From Nonomuraea candida (GTDB lineage Bacteria; Actinomycetota; Actinomycetes; Streptosporangiales; Streptosporangiaceae): 64,000 nt of DNA. Shown piece after piece: positions 25,662 through 34,384 of this stretch. The stretch's first letter is position 1. The number at the start of each line of letters is the position of its first letter. The notes under the pieces were generated by a model, which had not been told where the DNA came from, made no database searches, and worked only from the letters and a program-made list of their open reading frames with translations. Position numbers and translations under genes: made by a program. Where the stretch lies: positions 124,001 through 188,000 of the forward strand of contig NZ_JOAG01000030.1 of NCBI RefSeq assembly GCF_000725485.1. Direction: 5' to 3'.

Positions 25662-27305
25662 TCAGGCGTCGCCCAGGACGAGCCGCCCGCAGCGGTCGCC
25701 GATCATCATCGACGGGGCGTTGGTGTTGCCGGAGGTGATGCTGGGCATGATCGCGGCGCTGGCCAGCCGCAGGCCGCTGACGCCGCGTACCCGCAGGTGG
25801 GGGTCCACGACGGCGTGCCCGTCCGTGCCCATCCGGCAGGTGCCGACCGCGTGGAAGTCGGCCAGCGAATAGGTGCGCACCGCTCGGATCAGCTCCTCGC
25901 GGGTGTTGACGGCAGGGCCGGGGATGGCGCCGTCGTCGATCACCCAGTCGCGCAGCCCCTTCGCGTTGATCAGCTCGATGGCCAGCCGGTAGCCCTCGAG
26001 CTGCGTCTCGAGATCCTCTCTGGTCCGCAGGAAGTTCGGCTGGATGATCGGCGGCACGTCCGGATCGGCCGACCGCAGCTTGACGTACCCTCGGCTGGTG
26101 GGGTGCAGGTTGATCATGCCGAACGCCTGCGAGTGCGGCGAGAAGGGCGGATACCCTCCCGCGCCGATGTGGTAGACCTGCCCCTGGAACTTCGGCGTCC
26201 CCGGCACCCGGCCCCTGCCGGTGAAGACGGTGACGTCCATCGAGGTGAGGTGCGTCGGTGGCTCGGGGGTGCGGAGCCTCTTCAGCGCCACCGAGATCAG
26301 GTGGTCGTGCAGGTCGGCGCCCACGCCGGGCAGGTCGGCGACGACCGGGATGCCGAGCCGTCGCAGGTCCCGGGCCGCACCGATGCCGGACCGCTGCAGC
26401 AGGAGAGGGGTGTTGACCGTGCCCGTGCTGAGGATCACCTCCCGCTCGGCCCGGACGGTGAACCGGCGGCGGCCGGCGCTGATGACGACACCGTCGACCG
26501 CGTTGCGGCGATCGAACGTCAGCCGCGTGACCTCCGCCTCCGTCATGATCGTCAGGCGCGGATCGGTGAGGTACGGGACCAGGAACGAGGTGAACGCGTC
26601 CTGGCGGATCTTGTCCACCACGTTGAGCTGTGTGTAGGAGACCCCGAACTGGGTCGCGCCGTTGTAGTCGGGGTTGAACGTGTAGCCGAGGTCGACGGCC
26701 GCCGCCACCGTGGCCTGGGAGAGCAGGTTGCGCCGCGTCAGCTCGTCCGACGGCTTGATGGGCCCCGACAGCGCTTCCAGCGACGGCCGCACGCTCGCGT
26801 AGTCCCAGCCGGTGGCGCCCTGGGCGGCCCAGCCGTCGTAGTCGCCCGGGTTGCCGAGCACCCACACCATCCCGTTCACCGAGCTGCTGCCGCCCTCGAG
26901 CTTGCCGCACACGAACGACTGCGGCTCGTCCAGCAGCTCCCGCTGCGGCACCGACTGGTACGGCCAGACGAGCCCCGAGTTCGGCGCCGCCGCCATGGCC
27001 GACTTGGTGAAGTCGCGCACCACCGGCAGGTCGTTCGTGCCGCCGGCCTCGATGAGCAGCACGCTCGCCCGCGAGTCCGCCAGTAAGCGCGCGGCCAGCG
27101 TGCACCCGGCCGAGCCGGCTCCCACGATCACGTAGTCGTGGCGGCGCGTCGCCGCGGTGGCCGTGCCCGTGGCGGAGGCGATCGCCACCGACGCCGCCGA
27201 CACCCCGAACATCGTGAGCAGATTCCGTCTGGTGAGACTCCCGTCCCGCACCCGGCGTACGAGCTCGTCCGGGTCCCGCCAGGTGTTGCGTTCCTCAGCG
27301 GACAT
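25662..27305 (-). CDS. GMC-family FAD-dependent oxidoreductase, Tat-exported
   Basis: 547 residues. A twin-arginine signal (SLTRRNLLTMFGVSAASVAI) near residues 25-45 precedes the GMC fold: the FAD-binding GAGSAGCTLAARLL, the GMC signature region GGSSSVNGMVWVLG and a C-terminal active-site segment DFHAVGTCRMG. GMC enzymes oxidise alcohols, sugars or sterols with FAD. Tat export fits an enzyme that folds with its cofactor before leaving the cell. The ATG at 27305 is supported by AAGGGA six bases upstream; an in-frame ATG 33 bases earlier is less likely. The neighbouring AraC regulator, on the same strand upstream, may control it. Confidence 0.88.
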   Translation of the reverse strand: MSAEERNTWRDPDELVRRVRDGSLTRRNLLTMFGVSAASVAIASATGTATAATRRHDYVIVGAGSAGCTLAARLLADSRASVLLIEAGGTNDLPVVRDFTKSAMAAAPNSGLVWPYQSVPQRELLDEPQSFVCGKLEGGSSSVNGMVWVLGNPGDYDGWAAQGATGWDYASVRPSLEALSGPIKPSDELTRRNLLSQATVAAAVDLGYTFNPDYNGATQFGVSYTQLNVVDKIRQDAFTSFLVPYLTDPRLTIMTEAEVTRLTFDRRNAVDGVVISAGRRRFTVRAEREVILSTGTVNTPLLLQRSGIGAARDLRRLGIPVVADLPGVGADLHDHLISVALKRLRTPEPPTHLTSMDVTVFTGRGRVPGTPKFQGQVYHIGAGGYPPFSPHSQAFGMINLHPTSRGYVKLRSADPDVPPIIQPNFLRTREDLETQLEGYRLAIELINAKGLRDWVIDDGAIPGPAVNTREELIRAVRTYSLADFHAVGTCRMGTDGHAVVDPHLRVRGVSGLRLASAAIMPSITSGNTNAPSMMIGDRCGRLVLGDA

Positions 27306-27625
27306 CAGCGTCCCTTCGCGTTGGAGTGGCATCGCCACGCCGCCGGCCCGGTGGATGGTGACTCACAGCCGCACCGTCACGGCGGAGCGAAATGGCTGCT
27401 CACGTGGTCGTCTCGACGCCGACCGCCCGGATCCGGCCCCTCGACCGGCGGGTGCTGGCCGCGCACGAGATTCCCCGCTGACGATCACCCGGGACGTTGG
27501 CGCGATGCCGGATGGCAAGGAGAGCTTGTCGCACCGTGGGTTCCGTGTCGTTGACGGTCCGCGCCGTCATCTTGCCCGTCCGTGCCGTCACGTGGACGTC
27601 GCCGGTCGGCGCGGGACCCGTGGTC
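27306..27625. other. Intergenic region, no gene seen
   Basis: This 320-base gap lies between the AraC gene and the GMC gene, both on the minus strand. No frame looks coding. It should contain the promoter of the GMC gene. I see no convincing operator. Confidence 0.4.
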
Positions 27626-28600
27626 TCAGCGGGACGGCCGGGAGTGGTGCCGGTGTTCGCCGGGGGACATTCCGTAGGCGGCGCGGAAGGTGCGGCTGAA
27701 GTGCGCGGGGTTGGGAAACCCCCAGCGAGCGGCGACGACGTGGATGGGACGACGGCGCCAGCGGGGATCGGCGAGGTCGCGGTGGCACTGTTCGAGCCGG
27801 CGGCGGCGGATCCAGCCGGCGACGGTCAGGCCGGCGGCGTTGAACAGCCGGTGCAGGTGCCGGGTGGAGATGTGGTGGGCTGCGGCGATCATGCTCGGCG
27901 ACAGGTCGGCGTCGCCGAGATGCTGGTGGATGAACGCCTTGGCCTGGCTCAGGAGAGTCATGTGGTGGGCCGGGCCCGCGGGCCGGCGGTCGTCGAGCTC
28001 GTTGACCAGCAGCGCGGTCAGGAGCTCCAGCGCGGCGGCGCCCAAGCGGGGGCCGTCGGCGGGCCGGAACTGGCCCGGGTCGGCCAGCACCCGGCCGAGC
28101 AGCTGGGTGAGCAGCAGGCCGACTCCGCTCCGCCCGGGCAACGGCCTGATCATGAGCTCTGTCAGGTCGTCGGGGGTCAGCGGCAGCAACGCGCGCGGCA
28201 CCTGGAGGATCGTCACCCCGGCGCCCGCACCGTGGTCCGCGGCGATGTGGGCCTCGAAGGCGTAGGAGCTGTCGTAGGCGAGCAACCCGCCGGGGCGTAA
28301 GATCAGGTCCCTGCCGAGCTGGGAGATGCCCATGGTGCCGCGCGGGTTCAGGGCGAGCTGACAGGTCTCCGGGTCATGCCGCCGGATCAGCTTCCGGGTC
28401 CGGTGTGAGCGCAGTGACGGGAACGTCAGCACCGACACCTGCAGGACCCGAAGATCCAGCGCCCGGGCCTCCGCCCGGAAGTCGCCGGCGTGGTCGGAGC
28501 TGATGGCGGTCGGGATCATGGATCGGGCGACCATCTCGACCCAGGAGTCGTATCTGTCCGCGACGGGCAGCTCGACCGTACGGAACACAGATTCGATCAC
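27626..28600 (-). CDS. AraC-family transcriptional regulator
   Basis: 324 residues. The N-terminal about 200 residues resemble the AraC-binding-like sensor domain (RYDSWVEMVARSMIPTAIS, as in AraC proteins acting on aromatic or amine catabolism). The C-terminus is the double helix-turn-helix (LSPSMIAAAHHISTRHLHRL, then RRPIHVVAARWGFPNPAHFS and RTFRAAYGMSP). The GTG at 28600 follows GGGGGAG. It lies upstream of the Tat-exported GMC oxidoreductase in the same direction, a common pairing in which the regulator activates the enzyme gene when substrate is present. Confidence 0.87.
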   Translation of the reverse strand: MIESVFRTVELPVADRYDSWVEMVARSMIPTAISSDHAGDFRAEARALDLRVLQVSVLTFPSLRSHRTRKLIRRHDPETCQLALNPRGTMGISQLGRDLILRPGGLLAYDSSYAFEAHIAADHGAGAGVTILQVPRALLPLTPDDLTELMIRPLPGRSGVGLLLTQLLGRVLADPGQFRPADGPRLGAAALELLTALLVNELDDRRPAGPAHHMTLLSQAKAFIHQHLGDADLSPSMIAAAHHISTRHLHRLFNAAGLTVAGWIRRRRLEQCHRDLADPRWRRRPIHVVAARWGFPNPAHFSRTFRAAYGMSPGEHRHHSRPSR

Positions 28601-29185
28601 GGCTCCCCCAGCGGTCTGCGACCAGAATTCTCCGCGATATCCGGGTGCAGAAGTATACTCACCGAAACGACACGCATTAAGGCTTCATCCTCGCCATTCG
28701 CGGCGCTTCAGTGAAATGGGACGTGAAATACCTATCAGCCACAGGCGGCGTTGCGGGGAGGGACGCGCCCCCTTCGCGGGGCTGGGCCCGATCAGGCGAT
28801 GAGCCCATGGTCGTGCCGTTCATGGACGGGCCGATCGGCGGTTCCGATCCGGAAACATCGTCCCGTAGTGAATTGACGTCCGGATGGCCCGCGTGACGCC
28901 CGGCACCGCCCTTGTCCGCCTTATTGGACCGGCCACGGAATAACCGGGCCGGACGATTTGCCGCCGCCTTTCCCACAGCCGGCCGGCGGCCCAGGATTTC
29001 GGTGGGCTGTTCGCAGCACCGTGGATCGAGAACGGGGATCCCGGCGAGCTCGCCCGGCCTCCCCCGGCTCTCCTCGCGGGAGACGCCCAGCAGCAGACAC
29101 AGACGGCCCTCGCAACGGCGGCGACACCGCTCACCGACCCGGCGGAGGGGGTTCGCGGCGGAACCGCGTGACGAACTCATGTGAC
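28601..29185. other. Intergenic region, no gene seen
   Basis: Long gap between the divergent AraC gene and the methyltransferase/importer operon. Short frames exist but none has a ribosome binding site and a recognisable product. The right end leads into the Zur/Fur-like box. Confidence 0.45.
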
Positions 29186-29198
29186 AATGATTATCATT
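29186..29198. promoter_or_regulatory. Zur/Fur-type box upstream of the methyltransferase/importer operon
   Basis: AATGATTATCATT is a perfect 13-base palindrome within TGACAATGATTATCATT, close to known actinobacterial Zur and Fur operators. It lies 145 bases upstream of the methyltransferase start. It shares GATTATCAT with the second box at 34354-34366. Because that second box controls zinc-free ribosomal proteins, Zur is the more likely regulator. Confidence 0.7.
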
Positions 29199-29342
29199 CG
29201 CTTGACTTGTCAGAGTTTGGATGGCTTCTGCAGTGAAGGATGACCGCATGCCCGCTTCCACGGCTCCACCGGCGCGCGAGGCGCGGGCCGCCGGCCGCCC
29301 CCGAAACCCCGCGTTCCGCCCCGTTCCCGATGGAGTGACCCC

Positions 29343-30146
29343 ATGACTTCCGCCGGCATCGGCACCGTCTTCGACAGCGCCGCCACCCAGTACGCCGAGA
29401 TCTCACCGCTGCTGTGGGACCCCATCGGCGCGGCCACGGTCGCGGCCGCCGCGATCGGCTCCGGCGCGCGGGTGCTGGACGTGTGCTGCGGCGCGGGCGC
29501 CTCGGCCGTCCCCGCCGCGCGGGCCGCCGGGCCGCACGGCCACGTGGACGCCGTCGACCTCGCCGCGGAGCTCCTCGCCCACGGCCGCCGCCGCGCGGCC
29601 GCCGAGGGGCTGGGCAACGTGCGCTTCGTCCGGGCCGACGCCACCACCTGGCGGGACGGGCCCTACGACGTGGTGCAGTGCGTCCACGGCGTCTTCTTCC
29701 TGCCGGACATGGACGCCTCCGTCACCCGCCTGGCCGGCCTGCTGCGGCCCGGCGGGCGGCTGGTCGTCACCACCTGGGGCCGGGGCGCGATGGAGAGCTT
29801 CGGCCGGCTGTTCGCCGAAGCCGTCGCGCACGTCCGGCAAGCCCCGGTGGCTCCGCCCACCGGCAGGCAGGCGGCGACCAGGATCGACACCGAGGAGGAC
29901 CTGCACGCCTGGCTCGCCGCCCGCGGCCTGACGCGGGTCACCGTGACGCGCTTCCCCCTGCGCCTCCCCCTGGACGCCGCGCTCGCCTGGCAGGTGGTGC
30001 TCGGCAGCGGCTTCCGCGGCATGCTCACCGGCCTGCCGGACCCCGCCGCCGGCCAGGTGCGCGCCGCCTTCGGACGCCTCCTGGACGAGCGGGGGATGGC
30101 CGAGCTGGACGCCACGTCCCTCATCGGAGCCGGAACGCGCCCGTGA
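29343..30146 (+). CDS. Class I SAM-dependent methyltransferase
   Basis: 267 residues with the Rossmann methyltransferase fold: motif I VLDVCCGAGASA (about 42-53), an acidic residue at VDAVDLA, and YDVVQCVHGVFFLPDMD as motif IV. The ATG at 29343 follows GGAGTGACCCC. It is the first gene of a four-gene operon with a FecCD-type metal-chelate importer; its stop overlaps the permease start (GTGA). The fixed association with metal uptake suggests it modifies a metallophore or small molecule needed for uptake, but no nonribosomal peptide or nicotianamine synthase genes are seen here. The substrate is unknown. Confidence 0.82.
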   Translation: MTSAGIGTVFDSAATQYAEISPLLWDPIGAATVAAAAIGSGARVLDVCCGAGASAVPAARAAGPHGHVDAVDLAAELLAHGRRRAAAEGLGNVRFVRADATTWRDGPYDVVQCVHGVFFLPDMDASVTRLAGLLRPGGRLVVTTWGRGAMESFGRLFAEAVAHVRQAPVAPPTGRQAATRIDTEEDLHAWLAARGLTRVTVTRFPLRLPLDAALAWQVVLGSGFRGMLTGLPDPAAGQVRAAFGRLLDERGMAELDATSLIGAGTRP

Positions 30147-31294
30147 TCGACGGCACCACCGGACCACAACCCACCGGACCACAACCCGCCGAATCACAAC
30201 CCGCCGAATCACAACCCGCCGGAGCCGCGCCGGCCGGCCCGCCCGGACGGAGGACGGCCGCCGCGCCGGGCGGCCGGCCCCGGCGCAGAACGGCCGCCGC
30301 GCTGGGCGGGCCGGCCGCGCTGCTCGTCGTGGTGAGCGTGGCGGCCATCTCGCTCGGGCCGGTCCCGGTCCCGCCGGGCGAGGTCGCGGCGATCCTGGCC
30401 GGGCGCCTCGGCCTGCCGGTGGGCGAGGTGACGGCGCAGGACGCCCTGGTGGTCGGCCAGATCCGGCTGCCGAGAATCCTGGTGGCGGCGCTGGCCGGGG
30501 CCGCGCTGGGCGTGGCCGGCGCGGTGATGCAGGCGCTGTTCGGCAACCCGCTGGCCGAGCCCGGCGTGACCGGCGTGTCGGCGGGCGCGGCCGTCGGCGC
30601 GGTGCTGGCCATCACCTCCGGCGCGGCCGGGACCCTCGTGCTCCCGGCCGCCGCGTTCGCCGGCGCGCTGCTCACGGTGGCCGCGGTCTACGCCATCGGG
30701 GCGTTCGGCCGGGGGCGGGGACCGGCGACCGTGCTGCTGGCCGGGATCGCGCTCAACGCGCTGCTCGGCGCGGTGGTCTCGGCGCTGGTGGCCAACGCTC
30801 CCGACGAGCAGTCGCTGCGCGGGATCGTCTTCTGGCTGCAGGGCGACCTGGACGCGCGTACCTGGGAGCACGTCCGCCTGGCGGCGCTGCCGGTGCTCGC
30901 CGGCGTCGCGGCGACGCTGGTGTTCTCCCGCGACCTGAACGTCCTGCTGCTCGGCGATGACGCCGCCCGCACCAGCGGTGTGGACGTGGCGCGCACCCGG
31001 CACGTCCTGCTGGTGCTGGCGTCGTTGCTGACCGGGGTGGCGGTGGCGGTCGGCGGCGTGATCGGCTTCGTCGGGCTGGTGGCCCCGCACGTGATCCGGC
31101 TGACCGCCGGCCCGGATCACCGGCTGCTGCTTCCGGCGAGCGCGCTGCTGGGGGCGGCGTTCCTGGTACTGGCCGACACGGCGGCGCGGATGTTGCTGGC
31201 GCCGGTGACGTTGCAGACCGGTGTGGTCACCGCGTTCGTCGGCGCGCCGGTGTTCCTGCTGCTCGTGCTCTGGTCCCGCCGGAGGGCGTTGTGA
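30143..31294 (+). CDS. FecCD-family ABC transporter permease
   Basis: 383 residues with about nine to ten membrane helices. The family pattern is clear: QIRLPRILVAALAGAALGVA, GAVMQALFGNPLAEPG and GFVGLVAPHVIRLTAG, the last being the loop contacting the ATPase. Such permeases import ferric siderophores, cobalamin, heme or metal chelates. The N-terminal about 50 residues before the first helix are unusual: four 5-residue units (GPQPT, GPQPA, ESQPA, ESQPA) from a 15-base tandem repeat, then an Arg/Pro-rich stretch. GTG start at 30143. It is co-transcribed with an ATPase and a lipoprotein receptor behind a Zur/Fur-like box. Confidence 0.9.
   Translation: MIDGTTGPQPTGPQPAESQPAESQPAGAAPAGPPGRRTAAAPGGRPRRRTAAALGGPAALLVVVSVAAISLGPVPVPPGEVAAILAGRLGLPVGEVTAQDALVVGQIRLPRILVAALAGAALGVAGAVMQALFGNPLAEPGVTGVSAGAAVGAVLAITSGAAGTLVLPAAAFAGALLTVAAVYAIGAFGRGRGPATVLLAGIALNALLGAVVSALVANAPDEQSLRGIVFWLQGDLDARTWEHVRLAALPVLAGVAATLVFSRDLNVLLLGDDAARTSGVDVARTRHVLLVLASLLTGVAVAVGGVIGFVGLVAPHVIRLTAGPDHRLLLPASALLGAAFLVLADTAARMLLAPVTLQTGVVTAFVGAPVFLLLVLWSRRRAL
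30158..30222. repeat. 15-base tandem repeat in the permease N-terminus
   Basis: Four copies of a 15-base unit (ACCGGACCACAACCC with GCCGAATCACAACCC variants) lie in frame at the start of the permease gene. Each adds five residues (x-x-Q-P-A/T). The repeat length matches that in the subtilase signal peptide, though the sequence differs. Confidence 0.8.
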
Positions 31295-32064
31295 TCGCGC
31301 TCGACGGCCTGCGGGTCGGCCTGGACGGGACGGTGATCCTCGACGGTGTCGACCTGGAGGTGCCCGCCGGCCGCCTGATGGGGCTGGTCGGCCCGAACGG
31401 CGCGGGCAAGTCCACGCTGCTGCGCACGATCGCCGGCCTGCACCGCCCCGCGCGGGGCCGGGTGCTGCTGGACGGCCGGCCGGTGCACGAGCGGCGGCCC
31501 CGGGAGCTGGCCCGCGCGATCGCCTACCTGCCCCAGGACACCGCGCTGTCGTTCCCCTTCACCGCCTACCAGGTGACGCTCATGGGCCGGCACCCGCACG
31601 TGGGCCGGTTCGCGCCGGAAAGCGCGGCCGACCATCGCGAGGCCGAGCGGGCCATGGCCGCCACCGGCACCACGCACCTGGCCGGCCGGAGCGTGGCCAC
31701 GCTCTCGGGCGGGGAGCGCCAGCTCGTGCTCCTGGCCAAGGCGCTCGCCCAGGACGCCCCCGTGCTGCTGGCCGACGAGCCCGTCTCCGCCCTGGACCTG
31801 CGCCACCAGCTCGACGTCCTGCGGCTGCTGCGCGCCTGCGCCGACGCCGGCCGGACGGTGCTGGTCGTACTGCACGACCTCAACCTCGCCGCCCGCTACT
31901 GCACCGAGCTGGCCCTGCTGGCCGGCGGCCGCATGGTCGCCGCCGGCGAGCCGGCGCGCGTGCTCACCCCCGAACACCTGGCGAGGGCGTACGGGGTGCG
32001 CGCGGTGGTCCGCCCCGACGACGCGACCGGCTCCCTCACCGTCACCGCTCTGGAGAACCTGTGA
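31291..32064 (+). CDS. ABC transporter ATP-binding protein (FecE-like)
   Basis: 257 residues with all ABC motifs: Walker A GPNGAGKST at about 34-42, Q-loop AYLPQDT, signature LSGGERQ, Walker B VLLADEP and the H-loop VLHDLN. It belongs to the siderophore/cobalamin/metal-chelate import group. GTG start at 31291 overlapping the permease stop, and its own stop overlaps the receptor start; all three parts of the importer are translationally coupled. Confidence 0.93.
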   Translation: MIALDGLRVGLDGTVILDGVDLEVPAGRLMGLVGPNGAGKSTLLRTIAGLHRPARGRVLLDGRPVHERRPRELARAIAYLPQDTALSFPFTAYQVTLMGRHPHVGRFAPESAADHREAERAMAATGTTHLAGRSVATLSGGERQLVLLAKALAQDAPVLLADEPVSALDLRHQLDVLRLLRACADAGRTVLVVLHDLNLAARYCTELALLAGGRMVAAGEPARVLTPEHLARAYGVRAVVRPDDATGSLTVTALENL

Positions 32065-33050
32065 ACCGCATCCTCATCCGCCTCGGCGCCGCCGTGCTCA
32101 GTCTCGGCCTTCTCACCGCCTGCGCCCAGGAACCCGCCGCCGCCCCGGCCGCGCAACCGGCCGGAGCCGCCTCCTACCCGCGCACGGTCCAGGTGCCCGG
32201 CAAGCCCGCACGGCAGGTGACGATCCCGGCCCGGCCGGAGCGGATCGCCGCACTGTCGGCGGACGCGGCCGAAGCCGCCCTGGAGCTGGCCGGCCCCGAA
32301 CGGCTCATCGCCGTCCCGGCCTCCGCGGCCAACGCGTCGCTGTCCAGCCACGCCGGGGAGATGGCCACCGTCGCCACCCAGCTCCCGCCGGGCACCGACC
32401 CCGACCCCGAACAGATCATCTCCCTCGAACCCGATCTGATCCTCGTCACCACCAGGCACGGCGGCGAGCGGGACGCCCAGGCGACGCTCGCCCAGGCCGG
32501 CATCCCGATGATCACCATCGGCAACAACTGGGGCACCCTGGAGGAGGTCAAGCAGAACCTCACCCTGCTCGGCACGGCACTCGGCGCCGAGTCCAGGGCC
32601 GGCGAGCTGATCGCCGAGCTCGACCGGCGAGCCGCAGGCGTGGCCGAGAAGCTCGGTGACCCCGCCCGCAGGCCCAGCGTGGCCATCCTGTCCAACCAGG
32701 CGGGCCGGCCCTTCATCAACGCCGCCGACGTGCTCACCTCCGACCTCGTCCGGCGCGCCGGCGGGGACCTGGTGGCCGACCGGATCGGCCTGCGCGCCAC
32801 CGCGCCGGTCAGCGCCGAGCAGCTCATCGCCGCCGGGCCGGACGCCATCCTGCTCATCGACGTCACCGGCAAGGGCCGGGCCTCGTTCGCGAGCGTCATG
32901 AGCGACCCGGCCGTGGCCGCGCTGGCCGCCGTCCGCGAGGGCCGGGTCAAGCTGCTGCCGGCGCGGATCTCGTACGGGACCGGCGGCGTGCGCATCGCCG
33001 ACGGGCTGGAGGAGATCGCCCGCTGGCTGCACCCCGAGGCGATGCGATGA
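32061..33050 (+). CDS. Metal-chelate ABC transporter substrate-binding lipoprotein
   Basis: 329 residues. A lipobox (LGLLTAC, Cys at residue 21) ends the signal peptide, so the mature protein is lipid-anchored outside the membrane. The body is a class III binding protein (TroA/FepB-like): RIAALSADAAEAALELAGPE, then EQIISLEPDLILVTT, and ISYGTGGVRIADGLEEIARW near the end. There is no His-rich loop of ZnuA type, so a chelate such as a zincophore or siderophore is a more likely ligand than free Zn. It completes the importer operon, which is followed by a strong hairpin. Confidence 0.88.
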   Translation: MNRILIRLGAAVLSLGLLTACAQEPAAAPAAQPAGAASYPRTVQVPGKPARQVTIPARPERIAALSADAAEAALELAGPERLIAVPASAANASLSSHAGEMATVATQLPPGTDPDPEQIISLEPDLILVTTRHGGERDAQATLAQAGIPMITIGNNWGTLEEVKQNLTLLGTALGAESRAGELIAELDRRAAGVAEKLGDPARRPSVAILSNQAGRPFINAADVLTSDLVRRAGGDLVADRIGLRATAPVSAEQLIAAGPDAILLIDVTGKGRASFASVMSDPAVAALAAVREGRVKLLPARISYGTGGVRIADGLEEIARWLHPEAMR

Positions 33051-33127
33051 GCCGGGCGACGGAGCCGGGCCGGTGGCGTCCTGAGGCCGGTTCGCGAACC
33101 CTGGACAGGTGACGCCGCTTCCCCGGG

Positions 33128-33198
33128 CCACCGGGCGGCCCGCCGGCCGCCGCGCCCGGCTGTCTCTGGCGCGGCGGGCCGGCCCGGTGACCCGGTGG
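33128..33198. terminator. Bidirectional terminator between importer and ribosomal-protein operons
   Basis: A long GC-rich imperfect stem. CCACCGGG at 33128 pairs with CCCGGTGG ending at 33198, and inner arms around GGCCGCCGCGCC and GGCGCGGCGGGCC extend it to a short loop near 33161-33168. It lies 78 bases after the receptor stop and two bases after the bL32 stop, so it can serve both convergent operons. Confidence 0.7.
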
Positions 33199-33200
33199 CC

Positions 33201-33368
33201 TCAGTCGATGACGATCAGCCCGCGCTGGTAGGCGCGGACGAGACGGCGCGGGACGAGCAGCTCACGCCCGCCGGCCGTGATCGGGACCAGGGCGGGGACG
33301 GCCGCCTTCCACTGGCTGCGGCGGTGGCGGGTGTTGCTGCGCGAGGTCTTGCGCTTGGGCACGGCCAT
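33201..33368 (-). CDS. rpmF: Ribosomal protein bL32, zinc-free form
   Basis: 55 residues starting [20 protein letters not shown], the standard bL32 N-terminus. The C-terminal part has no cysteines, whereas the usual bL32 carries a CxxC...C zinc site, so this is the C-minus paralogue made under zinc limitation. It is the last gene of the five-gene ribosomal operon, two bases after the uS14 stop. Incorporating it frees the zinc otherwise held in ribosomes. Confidence 0.92.
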   Translation of the reverse strand: MAVPKRKTSRSNTRHRRSQWKAAVPALVPITAGGRELLVPRRLVRAYQRGLIVID

Positions 33369-33370
33369 GG

Positions 33371-33670
33371 CTACCAGCTCGCCTTCGTGATGCCGGGCAG
33401 CTCGCCGCGGTGCGCCATCTCGCGGAAGCGCACCCGGGAGAGCCCGAACTTGGTCAGGTGGCCGCGGGGCCGGCCGTCCACGGAGTCGCGGTTGCGGATG
33501 CGGGTGGCGCTGGCGTCGCGTGGCTGACGCGCCAGCTCGCGGGCCGCATCCGCCCGTTCCTGCGGCGTACCGGTGCGGATGATCTCCTTCAGCTCGGCGC
33601 GCCGGCCGGCATGGCGGGCGACGACGGCCTTGCGCCGCTCGTTCGCGGCGATCTTGCTCTTCTTGGCCAT
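33371..33670 (-). CDS. rpsN: Ribosomal protein uS14, zinc-free form
   Basis: 99 residues beginning [20 protein letters not shown] and ending with the conserved [21 protein letters not shown] region. The 61-residue zinc-binding uS14 type has CxxC...CxxC; this longer type has no cysteine. Its start overlaps the bL28 stop by one base. It is the fourth gene of the Zur-type operon. Confidence 0.95.
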   Translation of the reverse strand: MAKKSKIAANERRKAVVARHAGRRAELKEIIRTGTPQERADAARELARQPRDASATRIRNRDSVDGRPRGHLTKFGLSRVRFREMAHRGELPGITKASW

Positions 33671-33906
33671 CAGACCTTCTCTCCCCTGGCGCGGATGCGG
33701 GCGACGGCCGCCTCGACGCCGATCTTGTCCACCGTCTTGATCGCGCGGGCGCTGAGCGTGAGCCGGACGAAGCGGTCCTCGGCGGCCAGCCAGTAGCGGC
33801 GCTGCTGGATGTTGGGGTTCCAGCGGCGGCGGGTGCGGCGGTGGGAGTGGGAGACGTGGTTGCCGAAGACCGGCTTGACGCCGGTGAGCTGGCAGTGCGC
33901 GGACAT
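33670..33906 (-). CDS. rpmB: Ribosomal protein bL28, zinc-free form
   Basis: 78 residues with the bL28 core [20 protein letters not shown]. The start MSAHCQLTG keeps a single Cys5 but lacks the second cysteine of the C-plus CxxC motif, so zinc cannot be held by a pair. It overlaps bL31 and uS14 by one base each. It is the third gene of the operon. Confidence 0.95.
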   Translation of the reverse strand: MSAHCQLTGVKPVFGNHVSHSHRRTRRRWNPNIQQRRYWLAAEDRFVRLTLSARAIKTVDKIGVEAAVARIRARGEKV

Positions 33907-34151
33907 CAGGTCCTTCCGTAGCGCTGGTTGAACCGCTCGACGCGGCCCGCGGTGTCCAGGACGCGGCTACGTCCGGTGTAGAACGGGTGGCTCGCCGACG
34001 ACACGTCGACGTCGACCACCGGGTACGTCCTGCCGTCGGTCCACTCGATCGTCTTGTCGCTGGTGATCGTCGAGCGGGTGAGGAACGCGAAGCCCGCGCC
34101 CGGGTCGCGGAAGACGACCGGGCGGTAGCCGGGGTGGATGCCCTTCTTCAT
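33906..34151 (-). CDS. rpmE2: Ribosomal protein bL31 type B, zinc-free form
   Basis: 81 residues, [20 protein letters not shown], type B bL31 without the CxxC of the zinc-binding type A. The central [20 protein letters not shown] is diagnostic. In well-studied bacteria this paralogue replaces the zinc form on assembled ribosomes when zinc is scarce. It overlaps the bL33 gene by four bases. Confidence 0.96.
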   Translation of the reverse strand: MKKGIHPGYRPVVFRDPGAGFAFLTRSTITSDKTIEWTDGRTYPVVDVDVSSASHPFYTGRSRVLDTAGRVERFNQRYGRT

Positions 34152-34312
34152 CGTTCCTCCCTGAACAGCACGTGCTGCCGGATGGTGGGGTCGTACTTGC
34201 GCAGGGTGAGCCGGTCGGGGTCGTTGCGCCGGTTCTTGGTCGTCACGTACGTGTAGCCGGTGCCGGCCGTGGACTTGAGTTTGATCACGGGTCGCACCTC
34301 GTTTCTGGCCAC
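34148..34312 (-). CDS. rpmG: Ribosomal protein bL33, zinc-free form
   Basis: 54 residues; the frame reads [20 protein letters not shown], then [19 protein letters not shown]. This is bL33 without the usual two CxxC pairs. The GTG at 34312 is supported by AGAAGGG upstream. As first gene of the minus operon it lies 32 bases from the Zur-type box at 34344. Confidence 0.94.
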   Translation of the reverse strand: MARNEVRPVIKLKSTAGTGYTYVTTKNRRNDPDRLTLRKYDPTIRQHVLFREER

Positions 34313-34343
34313 AGGGTTCCCTTCTGGTTGCGGAGCTGTGCCA

Positions 34344-34366
34344 TGATAACGAAAACGATTATCATC
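34344..34366. promoter_or_regulatory. Zur-type operator between divergent zinc-starvation operons
   Basis: TGATAA (34344-34349) and TTATCA (34359-34364) form inverted arms around CGAAAACGA. A second alignment, AACGATTATCATC at 34354-34366, matches the box at 29186 in 11 of 13 positions. It sits between the bL33 and CobW-like starts and can control both. The arrangement (Zur box, zinc-free ribosomal proteins, CobW) is the established actinobacterial Zur regulon. Confidence 0.8.
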
Positions 34367-34384
34367 ACAACACCTGGAGGTTCG

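Noticed and set aside
30143..33050. ABC genes as the missing lasso exporter
   Set aside because: FecCD permease plus lipoprotein receptor is an importer, far from the lasso operon and under a Zur/Fur-like box.
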